Shown: in pieces, positions 51,895-61,342 of the stretch
How the letters are laid out: each line of letters opens with the position of its first letter
Position numbering within the stretch: position 1 is the stretch's first letter
Source of the DNA: Natronoglomus mannanivorans
GTDB taxonomy: Archaea; Halobacteriota; Halobacteria; Halobacteriales; Natrialbaceae
Length of the DNA stretch: 64,000 bases
Assembly (NCBI GenBank): GCA_025517485.1
Contig: JAOPKB010000019.1
Location: 1-64,000, forward strand
Direction: 5' to 3'
Notes under the pieces: generated by a model
Databases searched by the model: none
Seen by the model: the letters and a program-made list of their open reading frames with translations, nothing else
What the model was told of the DNA's origin: nothing
Position numbers and translations under genes: made by a program

Positions 51895-53193
51895 ATGGCT
51901 GAAAGTACCGGTATCCATCCCTCGGACGAGCGGCCTTGGTACTGGGCGTACGACGGCGAACCGACGATGTTACTGGGCGCCACCGACACCGACAACCTCT
52001 TTCAATGGGCCGACGGAGCGTTATCGTCACAGCTCGAGCGACTCGAGTCAGCCGGTGGGAACTACGTCCGGAACACGATGTCAGATCGCGGTTCGAACGA
52101 TGTGCACGCGTTCGCTGCCGTTCGAGACGGCATCTTCGATCTCGAGCGGTGGAACGGCACCTACTGGGACCGATTCGAGACGTTCCTCGAGGAAACCCAT
52201 CGACGCGACATCGTCGTACAGTTGACGCTCTGGGATCAGCACGACTTCTCCGGCAATAATTGGGAGAACAATCCGTGGAATCCGTTCAACAACGTCAACT
52301 ACGGCCGATACGAGTCCGGGATCGCCAGCGGTCGTGACGTCTTCTCTGGTGGCGCCCGTAATCGCGTCGTATACCCGCATCTTCGGTGCTTCGTCGACCG
52401 TGTTCTCGATATTTCGCTCGAGTATGATCACGTGCTGTACAACGTCAATAACGAAAGCTGGGCGGGCGAATCGTGGGAGTGTCACTGGGCGAATCGGATA
52501 CGAGACCGTGCCGACGAGGTTGGAACGAGCGCACACGTGACGAACATGAATATTTGGCCTGGCCAATCTGTTGCCACGGTGATCCGGAACCCGGACTGCT
52601 TTTCATACGTCGAAGTGTCGCAGGTCAACCAACATTCGAAGGGTTACGCCGGCGAGGAGCACTGGGACGCCGTCCAGTCCTGGCAGAACGAGATAGCGGA
52701 CGAACTCGGCCCTCGTCCGCTGAACAACGTGAAAATCTATGGCACCGACGAGGAGAATCCGTCGGCGGGGAGCGCCCAGGACGCGATCGAACGATTCTGG
52801 CGTCAACTGATCGGAGGCTGTGCGTCCGCTCGATTCCATCGCCCGACAGCGTGGGGTATTGGACTAGACGACCGATCCGGCGCTCAGCTCCGTTCCGCAC
52901 GAATGCTCGAGGATGCTGTCGACCTTTTCTCAATCGAACCGGCGAACAACCTCCTCGGTTCCCGGCGACCCAACGATGCTTTCTGTGCGGCGACGCCCGG
53001 GTGCTCCTACGTCGTTTACTTCCCCGGCGATCAGTCGGTGACGCTTGATCTCTCTGATTCGAGCGACCGCTTCCAGTTGGCCTGGCTCTACACCGGGCAG
53101 AGCGAATGGGGTCACGAAACCGATCTTGAAGGTGGTTCGACTCGCAAGTTATTGCCACCAGAGTCGCGAAATACCGTCGCGGTGATCACGTGA
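51895..53193 (+). CDS. Putative GH-A-like glycoside hydrolase
   Basis: The 432-residue protein looks like a TIM-barrel hydrolase with a short C-terminal beta domain, similar in plan to DUF4038/GH140-type and GH5-like proteins. It begins with a substrate-loop pattern (PWYWAYDGEPTMLLGATDTDNLFQW). IVVQLTLWDQHDFSGNNWENNPWNPFNN follows a central strand, and VLYNVNNESW at about residues 183-192 carries a Glu that fits the acid/base position after strand 4. IYGTDEENPSAG may hold the nucleophile. The last 80 residues (AATPGCSYVVYFPG onward) form a small beta domain. No signal peptide. GH140 members are apiosidases, which would suit the isoapionate-type genes at 41677-44321, but the family match is only by eye. 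Confidence 0.6.
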   Translation: MAESTGIHPSDERPWYWAYDGEPTMLLGATDTDNLFQWADGALSSQLERLESAGGNYVRNTMSDRGSNDVHAFAAVRDGIFDLERWNGTYWDRFETFLEETHRRDIVVQLTLWDQHDFSGNNWENNPWNPFNNVNYGRYESGIASGRDVFSGGARNRVVYPHLRCFVDRVLDISLEYDHVLYNVNNESWAGESWECHWANRIRDRADEVGTSAHVTNMNIWPGQSVATVIRNPDCFSYVEVSQVNQHSKGYAGEEHWDAVQSWQNEIADELGPRPLNNVKIYGTDEENPSAGSAQDAIERFWRQLIGGCASARFHRPTAWGIGLDDRSGAQLRSARMLEDAVDLFSIEPANNLLGSRRPNDAFCAATPGCSYVVYFPGDQSVTLDLSDSSDRFQLAWLYTGQSEWGHETDLEGGSTRKLLPPESRNTVAVIT

Positions 53194-53312
53194 CGTGGAC
53201 TGATCGAATTCCCAGCAGTGTAAAATCGAGCGAGAATCATCGTTTTGGACTGGTAATGCGAATTACATAACTAAAGATTTAAGAAGGAGCGGTTTGTTTT
53301 GATTATCAATAT

Positions 53313-55286
53313 ATGGTGATGGACGAGAAGTCAGAAGGCACAAGTAACGGATACTCCCGCCGGCAATGGTTGCGATTCGCTGGGGCCGCCTCAGCTGTGG
53401 GAATCGCAGGATGTGTGGGCGGAGACGAGGATGACCAGGATGGGAACGGGAACGGAAATGGCAACAGCAATGGGAACGGTGGCTCGGACAGACCGAATGT
53501 TGTTGACGGCACATTGTCGATTCCCTGGCACGCGCCGAACACCGACCTCCCTCGCGCCGACTTAAATCGCTGGGGAGCGAACTGGGCCGGATCGCTCGCC
53601 AGATCCGTGTTCTATTTCCCGGGCGGGCAATCGTACAGTCACGACCTCGAGTGGCATCCGCTCGACCTCGAGGAGTGGGAAGTCCGCGAGGATGAGGACG
53701 AAGTCCACGTCCAGTTGCGGGAGGACCTCTACTGGACGCAGGGTGGCGAGGTCATCGACGACTTCACCGCCGAGGACGTGGTGACCATGTACGAGATGCT
53801 GCGGTACATGACGCCCGAGGCCGACCGCTCGGATAATCCCGCGGAGACCGGCTGGCGGGCGGAGGACGACTCGACGTTCGTTATCGAACTCAATCCCGAC
53901 GGTTACAATATCGACACGGTCCTCACTACCCTCAGGGGGCAGTACGTTACGACGTACCGAAACGGGTGGTTCGCTGAGAGACTCGAGGGGCTCAAAGACG
54001 CGAGCACGGAAGACGAAGAGGCGGAGCTGATCGAAGAAGTGGCGAGCTACGGCGATTACACTCTCGAGAACGATATACCCCTCTCGGGGCCGTACATGCT
54101 CGACGAGGTCCACGAGAACGTCGCTCGGTTCACGATCAACGAGGACCACTGGGTAGCCAAGGAGGGCCCGGCGACCCCGCGAGAGCTCGAAATCCACATC
54201 CTCGGCGGTGGGTCCGGCGGCATCTACCAGGCCGTCGATTCGGGAACTGTCGACGTCATCGAGGGATCGATTCCGAGCAGCGTTCCCGAGGGCTCCATTC
54301 CGGATAACGTCACGCAGATATCGCAACCGTCCGACATTGGGACGACGTTGATCATCAACTACGGCGGCCCCGATATCGATCCGTATATGGGGGTCGACGA
54401 AAGTGCGCCGCCTGAAGAGCGCGTTGCGGGCGCCCAGCAGGCAAAAATCCGTCAGGGCATCGCCCACGCAGTCAACTTCGAGCACGTACAGATGAACAAG
54501 CTCGGGGCGAGGAACGCCGAGAGCACGGACCCGTACGAGAAAGCTCATCCGGCGAGTAGCGTCGAGATCGAAACTGAGTTCCCCGACCTCTACGAGCAGC
54601 TCCCATCGTACAGGGAACAGGATACGGAGATGGCCGAGCAGCGCTTCGAAGAGGCCGGCCTCGAACTCGACGGCGGTACGTGGGTAAAACCGAACGGCGA
54701 GCCGCTGGAAATCATCCTCCAGTCGACGGAGGAGAGCGTGGATATGCTGCGGACAATCAACGAGGATCTCCAGGAGATCGGACTCGATTCCGAACTCGAA
54801 ACGCTCGGCGAGCAGGCCTGGACGCTGTACCTAGAAGATCCGTCGACGCTCAGTATGGGCGAAGGGTGGATAAATGAGAACCCCGTCAATATCGAACTTC
54901 GGGACCACATGGTTCCGAACAACGGCTGGCCGTTGACCGTTCGCCCGGGGAACTACGAGGTGCCGCCGATCGGCGACATGGACGCCGACCCGAGCGAAAC
55001 GCTCGACGTGATCGAAATGACCAGCGAGTTCCACCTCGAGAGCGTCGACGATCACAGGGATACCCTAGAACAACTCCTGTGGGCGTACGCCTACCACCTG
55101 CCGGAGATTCCGATGTTCTCGACCGTCCAAAGCGTGACGCTGAACACGGAGACGATGGGGTGGCCCGAACCGCGCCCCGAAGGGCGGGTTACGAACCCGA
55201 CCGAGGACGATCATCCTGTCTACGGGACCGGATTTTACATCCTTTCGCACCCGGACTCCAGCGTCCACGTCCCGGGAGACGAGTGA
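53313..55286 (+). CDS. Family-5 ABC solute-binding lipoprotein (first copy)
   Basis: The 657-residue protein is an oligopeptide/oligosaccharide-binding protein of the SBP family 5. A Tat signal (YSRRQWLRFAGAASAVG) ends in a lipobox with C34, then comes a flexible acidic linker of Asn-Gly repeats, then the binding domain from about residue 60. LREDLYWTQGGEVIDDFTAEDVVTMYEML is the family signature region. Haloarchaeal members also import oligosaccharides, which fits the glycosidases here. No permease or ATPase genes are in the window, so the channel must be encoded elsewhere. The paralog at 57910 matches it over the whole length. The second ATG at 53319 is possible. Confidence 0.9.
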   Translation: MVMDEKSEGTSNGYSRRQWLRFAGAASAVGIAGCVGGDEDDQDGNGNGNGNSNGNGGSDRPNVVDGTLSIPWHAPNTDLPRADLNRWGANWAGSLARSVFYFPGGQSYSHDLEWHPLDLEEWEVREDEDEVHVQLREDLYWTQGGEVIDDFTAEDVVTMYEMLRYMTPEADRSDNPAETGWRAEDDSTFVIELNPDGYNIDTVLTTLRGQYVTTYRNGWFAERLEGLKDASTEDEEAELIEEVASYGDYTLENDIPLSGPYMLDEVHENVARFTINEDHWVAKEGPATPRELEIHILGGGSGGIYQAVDSGTVDVIEGSIPSSVPEGSIPDNVTQISQPSDIGTTLIINYGGPDIDPYMGVDESAPPEERVAGAQQAKIRQGIAHAVNFEHVQMNKLGARNAESTDPYEKAHPASSVEIETEFPDLYEQLPSYREQDTEMAEQRFEEAGLELDGGTWVKPNGEPLEIILQSTEESVDMLRTINEDLQEIGLDSELETLGEQAWTLYLEDPSTLSMGEGWINENPVNIELRDHMVPNNGWPLTVRPGNYEVPPIGDMDADPSETLDVIEMTSEFHLESVDDHRDTLEQLLWAYAYHLPEIPMFSTVQSVTLNTETMGWPEPRPEGRVTNPTEDDHPVYGTGFYILSHPDSSVHVPGDE

Positions 55287-55505
55287 GACGGTTATAGCTG
55301 AGTTCTCACTTTGCGCGTCGTTTTTCAATCGGACGGATAATCCATCCCAAGCGGCGCCTCGACAGACGACCCCGATGTTCGAGAAAGCGTGCAAACACAG
55401 TCGCGGAACGGTCATCTTCGTACTGGTCACCTTTCGTCACCGCAGACGCACTCAAAAAGGGCGCAGACGTTCATCGTCTAGCGCGGTAGGTCGCGGTTCT
55501 CGGGC

Positions 55506-56711
55506 CTATTCGAAACTCCGCCCCTCAAGGGCGTGTTCGGCAACCACGCCGTTGTCGAATTCGATCCCGAGTCCGGGTGCATCCGGAACTGTCGCGTACC
55601 CGTCTTCGAAGAGGGTATCGGGCCGTTCGACCAGATCGGACCACCAGGGAACACCGACGGCGTGGAATTCGACCGCCATGAGGTCCGGGATCGCGGCGGC
55701 GGCGTGGATGCTCGCCATGAAGCCGACCGGGGAGGCAGCGAAGTGCAGGTTAGCGGGTATACCGTGTTGGTTCGCGAAATCGCTGATCCGTACGGTTTCG
55801 CGGATGCCGCCGGCCGTGAGTAGATCCGGACCGACTATGTCAATCGCGTCGTTGCGGATCAACTCGCGAAAGCCGTCGACACCGAAGAGGTCCTCGCCCG
55901 TGATGGTGGGCGTGTCTATCGCCTCGGAGAGTTCAGTCCAGCCGGTGACGTCGCCGTCGCTCACGGCGTCCTCGTAGATCGCCGTGTTGTACTCGTCGAG
56001 TATTCGGCCGAACTTGATCGCGTCCGCGACGGACACCCGCTGCATCGCGGCGCAATCGAACCCGATATCGGTGTCGCTGCTGACCGATCCCCGTATCGCC
56101 GCGACCACGTCTTCGAGATACTCCAGACCGGCCGCGGTCAATTGGGTACCTCGGATCCCCGCCTTGCCGGTGACGTCCTTCGCGACGCGCGGATCTAGGT
56201 CGAACTTGAGGAAGTCGAACCCCTGGGCTTCGCGACGTTTCGCGTGAGCAGCGTAGTCTTCGGGCGCGTAGTCGTTGGCGTCAAGTCGGTACGACTCGGC
56301 GGAGTCGGTTACCGGCTGGCCTGCGCGACAGTCGACGTATACGCGGATTTCATCCCGATACTTCCCTCCGAGAAGCTGATACGCCGGTACGCCGTGGCGT
56401 TTTCCAGCGATATCAAACAACGCCATCTCGATCGCGCTCACACCGCCGCCGAGACGGCCCCTGCCGCCGTAGGGGCGAAGTTCCTCGACTCGACCGATGA
56501 TGTTTGTCGGGTCTTTGCCCAGCAATACCGGTTCGAGGTCGAGCGCGAGCGCCGCCGCCGTGTCGGCGTAGAACGCTTCTTTGTGTACGTGTCCGAGGCT
56601 GTGATCGCGAACCTCGCCATACCCGCTTATCCCTTCGTCGGTCTCGATTTTGATCAACGGCCACTCGAAGTTTCCCTCGACGGTGACGGCGTTGATTCCC
56701 GTAATCTCCAT
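55506..56711 (-). CDS. Enolase-superfamily sugar-acid dehydratase (MR/MLE type)
   Basis: The 401-residue enzyme has the capping domain (1-125) and (beta/alpha)7-beta barrel of the mandelate-racemase group. FLKFDLDP holds the strand-2 Lys; metal ligands are D in IGFDCAAM, E in AIYEDAV and E in TITGEDLFG, and the H in NLHFAASPVG lies on the seventh strand. Such enzymes dehydrate sugar acids to 2-keto-3-deoxy acids. With two fucosidases in the island, L-fuconate is one plausible substrate, D-galactonate another. It is convergent with the binding-protein gene before it and follows the SDR gene in the same direction. Confidence 0.85.
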   Translation of the reverse strand: MEITGINAVTVEGNFEWPLIKIETDEGISGYGEVRDHSLGHVHKEAFYADTAAALALDLEPVLLGKDPTNIIGRVEELRPYGGRGRLGGGVSAIEMALFDIAGKRHGVPAYQLLGGKYRDEIRVYVDCRAGQPVTDSAESYRLDANDYAPEDYAAHAKRREAQGFDFLKFDLDPRVAKDVTGKAGIRGTQLTAAGLEYLEDVVAAIRGSVSSDTDIGFDCAAMQRVSVADAIKFGRILDEYNTAIYEDAVSDGDVTGWTELSEAIDTPTITGEDLFGVDGFRELIRNDAIDIVGPDLLTAGGIRETVRISDFANQHGIPANLHFAASPVGFMASIHAAAAIPDLMAVEFHAVGVPWWSDLVERPDTLFEDGYATVPDAPGLGIEFDNGVVAEHALEGRSFE

Positions 56712-56858
56712 GAATTGGTCCCTCGTTTCACCCGTTAACTAATAACACGATATACCTTGTGATGCCGGAAACGAGCCGCGCCTCGGGGCCGCCATGAGCC
56801 AACGGGAACGGATCGTCATCGATCGACGGCCGACGAATAATCGGCATCCTGGGTCCGA

Positions 56859-57686
56859 TTACACCCACTCGTGGTCGTACTCTTCCGGCCACCCGCTACG
56901 CCGGTAATCGGGGGTGGTTCGATCGTACATGACGGCGCTTCGGCCACCGTCAACCAGGAGGTGGCTTCCGGTGATGAACGCGGCGTCGTCGCTGGCGAGA
57001 AATGCGATTGCGCCGGCGACGTCTTCGGGGCGCCCCATGCGGCCCGCCGGATGGATGTCGGCGATCTCCTTTCGTTCGGCGATGGTTTCGTCGTCAGCCG
57101 TCGTTTCGTCCGTCGTGACCCAGCCGGAATTGAGCGTGTTGACGCGAATGGAAGGGCCGAACTCGAGCGCCATGGCCCTGGTGAGACCGTTGATCGCCGC
57201 TTTGGTCACGTTGTACGGAAATGAATGGGCGCCGGTTTCGAAGGCATGGTTCGAGGAGACGTTGACGATGCTGCTGCCGTCCGGCATGTGCGGGAGGGCG
57301 TGTTTGACGGTGAGCCAGTAGGCGCGGACGTTTACGTCGAAGGTGAGCACCCACTCGTCGATCGAGGTCGTTTTGACCGTCTGATGGGTTTGGGCGGCGG
57401 CGTTGTTGACTAGGACATCGATACGGCCGAATTTGTGGACGGTTTTCTCGATGAGCGTCTCGATGGCATCGGGATCAGCGAGATTGGCGGGGACGTGGAT
57501 CGCGATGGTGCCCTCCTCCCGCAACTGCTCGAGAACGGTTCGCCCGCGTCGTTCGTCACGACCGGTGACGACGACGTTCGCGCCTTCGCGAGCGAATCGC
57601 GTGACGGTTGCTTTCCCGATGCCGTAGTTCGATCCGGTGACGAGTACGACGTCCTGATCAAACCGGTTCGGGTGGCTATCAGACAT
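56859..57686 (-). CDS. Short-chain dehydrogenase/reductase
   Basis: The 275-residue SDR has the NAD(P)-binding TGSNYGIG at 17-24, NNAAAQ at about 92-97, the catalytic Ser region VNVSSNHAFETG and YNVTK with Tyr and Lys of the active site. DVAGAIAFLASDDAAFITGSHLLVDGG is the usual C-terminal stretch. Classical SDRs of this length oxidise sugars or 2-keto-3-deoxy acids; in fucose and galactose oxidation routes an SDR makes the lactone or oxidises the deoxy-keto acid. It is encoded upstream of the dehydratase at 55506, probably in one operon with a 147-bp gap. Confidence 0.87.
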   Translation of the reverse strand: MSDSHPNRFDQDVVLVTGSNYGIGKATVTRFAREGANVVVTGRDERRGRTVLEQLREEGTIAIHVPANLADPDAIETLIEKTVHKFGRIDVLVNNAAAQTHQTVKTTSIDEWVLTFDVNVRAYWLTVKHALPHMPDGSSIVNVSSNHAFETGAHSFPYNVTKAAINGLTRAMALEFGPSIRVNTLNSGWVTTDETTADDETIAERKEIADIHPAGRMGRPEDVAGAIAFLASDDAAFITGSHLLVDGGRSAVMYDRTTPDYRRSGWPEEYDHEWV

Positions 57687-57909
57687 GGTGGCCTAGATGA
57701 CCACGAGGCCGGTAAAGGTATCGCGAATTTCGAGCAAATCCGCAGACAGATTTCCGCCATCGACCGCCAAATTGCTTCTCGCACGGTACTCAGCGATCAG
57801 TTCTGGTGTATGAACTCGCCACATCGTCTGACGTCAATGTTCTCATATGACCATATTTCTAATTACCGTGGAAAAACATATGTAGCTAGTTCGCATATGC
57901 CATACTGTA
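57687..57909. promoter_or_regulatory. Divergent promoter region of SDR and second binding protein
   Basis: This 223-bp region serves two divergent genes. It is AT-rich at 57836-57900 and contains three CATATG hexamers. AATGTTCTCATA at 57836-57847 is the reverse complement of the 12-mer at 38016-38027 in another spacer of the island, which may be chance. Confidence 0.4.
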
Positions 57910-59883
57910 ATGCGCGAGCACGAACGCCGGTTATCGACTGTATCGCGGCGAGATTACGCACGGGGATTGGCCGTCACAGGCCTCGGCGTTGGTATCGCGG
58001 GGTGCTTAGGCGGTGATGACGATGAGGAAACCGGGAACGGAAACGGTAATGGAAATGGTAACGGGAACGGCAACGGAAACGGTAGTACAGACACGCCGAA
58101 CGTCGTGGACGGGACGCTATCGGTCCCGTGGCATCGACCCAATACCGACCTCCCCCGAGCGGACATGAACCGGTGGGGGGCGAACTTCGCCGGGCAACTC
58201 ACCCGGTCGGTCTGTTTCGTTCCGGGTAACTTGTCACACAATCGCGATCTCGAGTGGTACCCGCTCGACATCGAGGAGTACGAGTATCGGGAGGATGCGG
58301 ACGAAATCTACGTTCAGTTACGGGAAGACCTCTACTGGACCCAAGGTGGGGAGGTCATCGACGACTTCACCGCCGAGGACGTAGTGACCATGTACGAGCT
58401 GTTGCGGTACATGACGCCCGAGGCCGACCGCACAGATAATCCCGCGGAGACCGGGTGGCGGGCGGACGACGACACGACGTTCGTCGTCGAACTCAACCCC
58501 GATGGGTACAACCTCGAATCCGTTCTCCGAACGATCCGGGCGCAGTTCGTCAATACGTATCGGAACGGCTGGTTTGCGGAGAAACTGGAGGAACTCAAGG
58601 ACGCCAGCACCGAAGACGAGGAGATGGACATCATCGAGGAGGTTTCCACCCACGAGTTCACCCTCGCGGACGACCCTCCCCTGTGCGGATCGCACATGCT
58701 TGAGGAGGTCCACGAGAACGTCGCTCGGTTCACCATTAACGAGGAACACTGGACGGCGAAGCAGGGCCCGGCGACCCCGCGAGAGATGGAGATCCACATC
58801 CTCGGCGGCGGCTCCGGCGGCATCTACCAGGCCGTCGATTCGGGGACGGTCGACGTCATAGATGGGTCGATCCCGAGCAGCATTCCCGAGGACGCGATCC
58901 CCGACCACGTCACGCAAGTCTCCTACCCGTCGGAAGCGGGTTCGACAATGCTGATGAATTATGGCGGTCCCGATATCGATCCGTACATGGGGGTCGACGA
59001 AAGCGCGCCGCGGGAGGAGCGCGTCGCGGGCGCCCAGCAGGCGAAAATTCGCCAGGCTATCGCCCACGCCATCAACTTCGAAAACGTCCAGATGAACCAC
59101 CTGGGCGCGAGGACCGCGGAACTCGCCGAACCGTACGAGAAACCCCATCCGACCAACCCGATCACGATGCAAAACGAGTTCCCGGACCTCTACGAGCAAC
59201 TCCCGTCGTACACCGAGCGTGACACGGAGATGGCCGAGCAGCGCCTCGAAGAGGCCGGCCTCGAACTCGACGGCGATACGTGGGTGAAACCGAACGGCGA
59301 GCCACTGGAAATCGTCCTCCAGGCGTCGGGAGAGAGCGTGGATATGCTGCGGACGGTCAACGAGGATCTCCAGAACGTCGGCCTCGCCTCCGAACTCGAG
59401 ACCCTCGGCGAGCAAGTCTGGACCTCGTACCTCGACGGCACCATCAGCATGGCCGAAGGATGGATCGTCGAAAACCCCGTCGACATCGAACTGCAAAACC
59501 ACATGGTCGAAACGTACGGCTACCCGGATACCGTTCGCCCGGGGAACTACGAGGTGCCGCCGATCGGCGACATGGACGCCGAACCGACAGAGACGCTCGA
59601 CGTGATCGAGATGACGTCGAACTTCGAGGCGGAGAGTCTCGACGATCACCGGGAGGACGTGGAACAACTCCTGTGGGCGTACGCCTACCACCTGCCGGAG
59701 ATTCCGATGTTCCCCTTCATGTCGAACATGACGCTGAACACGGAGGCGAAGTCGTGGCCCGAACCGATCCCCGAAGGGCGGGTAACGAACCCAACCGAGG
59801 ACGACCACCCGGTCTACGGGACCGGATTCCAGACGATAGCGCACCCGGACCCCGGCGTCCGCGTTCCGGGGTACGACGACTAG
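57910..59883 (+). CDS. Family-5 ABC solute-binding lipoprotein (second copy)
   Basis: The 657-residue paralog of the protein at 53313 has the same length and domain order: Tat signal (VSRRDYARGLAVTGLG), lipobox with C32, an Asn-Gly linker, then the SBP family-5 domain. Long blocks are identical between the two, such as the EVIDDFTAEDVVTMYE and LGGGSGGIYQAVDSGTVDVI regions. Differences cluster in positions that could line the ligand site, e.g. PLSGPYML in the first copy against PPLCGSHML here. A recent duplication followed by change in specificity is likely. No permease genes are near. Confidence 0.9.
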   Translation: MREHERRLSTVSRRDYARGLAVTGLGVGIAGCLGGDDDEETGNGNGNGNGNGNGNGNGSTDTPNVVDGTLSVPWHRPNTDLPRADMNRWGANFAGQLTRSVCFVPGNLSHNRDLEWYPLDIEEYEYREDADEIYVQLREDLYWTQGGEVIDDFTAEDVVTMYELLRYMTPEADRTDNPAETGWRADDDTTFVVELNPDGYNLESVLRTIRAQFVNTYRNGWFAEKLEELKDASTEDEEMDIIEEVSTHEFTLADDPPLCGSHMLEEVHENVARFTINEEHWTAKQGPATPREMEIHILGGGSGGIYQAVDSGTVDVIDGSIPSSIPEDAIPDHVTQVSYPSEAGSTMLMNYGGPDIDPYMGVDESAPREERVAGAQQAKIRQAIAHAINFENVQMNHLGARTAELAEPYEKPHPTNPITMQNEFPDLYEQLPSYTERDTEMAEQRLEEAGLELDGDTWVKPNGEPLEIVLQASGESVDMLRTVNEDLQNVGLASELETLGEQVWTSYLDGTISMAEGWIVENPVDIELQNHMVETYGYPDTVRPGNYEVPPIGDMDAEPTETLDVIEMTSNFEAESLDDHREDVEQLLWAYAYHLPEIPMFPFMSNMTLNTEAKSWPEPIPEGRVTNPTEDDHPVYGTGFQTIAHPDPGVRVPGYDD

Positions 59884-60097
59884 CACCTTCACGACCGTCG
59901 CGTTCCCCCGATTTCTCCGTTCTCCCACCGACGCGCTCGAACGCTCGAGCCCTTGGAACGCCGAGTGCGAGAGTGCGTCGGTCAGTCGCTTCGGTTGTTG
60001 CGGAACGGACTATCGATAGGGTCCCGCCTGTCACGAGCAGGTCGGATGACCGTCTCCCGGCATTCGGACGAGCCGAAGGCCGCTCCGTCGGAGGCCG

Positions 60098-61249
60098 CTA
60101 CCACTCGGCGACGCTGCCGTCGTCGTGACGGTGTGACGGGACCGACCACTCGTACTCTCCGTCCGCGGCCCGGAGCGCCTCCTCATCGATTTCGACACCG
60201 AGGCCGGGACCGTCCGGAAGGTCGACGTACCCGCCGAAGTCGTACTCGAGAACCTCCGGGTTCTCGACGTAGGAGAGAACGTGCGCGTCGACCGCACGAT
60301 GGACGACCTGCTCTTGAACGAGCGCGTTCGGCGAACACGCGTCGATCTGGAGACAGGCCGCCAGCGAAACCGGACCGAGCGGGCAGTGGGGCGCGAGCGC
60401 GACGTCGTACGCCTCGGCCATCGCCGCGATCTTGTGCACCTCGGTAATCCCACCGGCGTGAGAGAGATCTGGCTGGACGATGTCGACCGTCCCCGATTCG
60501 AGCACTCCTTTGAAATCCCACCGGGAGAACATTCGTTCGCCGGTCGCGATCGGGACTGAGGTGTGTCGTGCGACGGTCGCGAGCGCATCGTCGTGCTCCG
60601 CCAGCACCGGCTCCTCGTAGAACATCGGATCGACGTCCTCGAGCGCGACGACCAGGCGTTTCGCCATCGGTTTCGACACCTTCCCATGAAAGTCGATCCC
60701 GAGATCGATATCCGGTCCGACCGCGTCGCGTATAGCTATCAACCGGTTTCGCTCCCGTTCGATGGCGTCGGGTGCGTCTACCCTCCGTATCGGCCCATTT
60801 AGCGAGGTTTTGAGCGCCGTGAATCCGTTCTCGACCATCGATGCGGCGCCCTGCGCGTAAGCACTCGGGGACTCGTCTTCGGCCGGAACGTGCGAGTAGA
60901 GTCGAACGCGATCGCGCGCTTTGCCTCCCAGCAGTTCGTACACCGGGGCGCCGAAGTGTTTGCCCTTGAGGTCCCAGAGGGCCTGGTCAATACCCGCGAT
61001 GGCGCTCATCAGCACCGGCCCGCCGCGGTAGAATCCGCCGCGGTACATTCGCTGCCAGTGGCGTTCGATCGGAAACGGATCCGCGCCGAGGAGGACGCCT
61101 TCCGCGAGTTCCTCGATGGCCGCCCGCACCGTGTGAGCGCGGCCTTCGACGACCGGCTCCCCCCAGCCGACGCGCCCGTCCGACGTCTCGAGTTTCAGGA
61201 ACTGGAACCGCGGCGAAACCTCGAATACTTCGTAGTCGACGATCTCCAT
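60098..61249 (-). CDS. dgoD: D-galactonate dehydratase-like enzyme (enolase superfamily)
   Basis: The 383-residue protein closely follows the DgoD pattern. FTALKTSLNG holds the strand-2 Lys; LGIDFHGKVSKPMAKRL supplies a metal Asp and a catalytic His; MFYEEPVLAEHD and TGERMFSRWDF give the two metal Glu; LAPHCPLGPVSLAACLQ carries the second catalytic His. It should dehydrate D-galactonate to 2-keto-3-deoxy-galactonate, or a related acid such as L-fuconate or gluconate. Galactose released by the GH2 enzymes would be the source. It starts at the ATG at 61249; the frame open to 61303 adds non-conserved residues. The GH29 gene lies 93 bp upstream in the same direction. Confidence 0.85.
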   Translation of the reverse strand: MEIVDYEVFEVSPRFQFLKLETSDGRVGWGEPVVEGRAHTVRAAIEELAEGVLLGADPFPIERHWQRMYRGGFYRGGPVLMSAIAGIDQALWDLKGKHFGAPVYELLGGKARDRVRLYSHVPAEDESPSAYAQGAASMVENGFTALKTSLNGPIRRVDAPDAIERERNRLIAIRDAVGPDIDLGIDFHGKVSKPMAKRLVVALEDVDPMFYEEPVLAEHDDALATVARHTSVPIATGERMFSRWDFKGVLESGTVDIVQPDLSHAGGITEVHKIAAMAEAYDVALAPHCPLGPVSLAACLQIDACSPNALVQEQVVHRAVDAHVLSYVENPEVLEYDFGGYVDLPDGPGLGVEIDEEALRAADGEYEWSVPSHRHDDGSVAEW

Positions 61250-61342
61250 GTTCGGGGATTCACGCGTATCGGCATAAATCGCACAGCCGGTAGGGCCATC
61301 CATCCGGTCGTCGACGCGGAGGAAACGGTCTATTGCTTGACG

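Noticed and set aside
53440..53495. Asn-Gly codon repeats near the start of both binding-protein genes, considered as a regulatory or CRISPR-like repeat
   Set aside because: They are in frame after the lipobox and encode the flexible linker usual in haloarchaeal lipoproteins.
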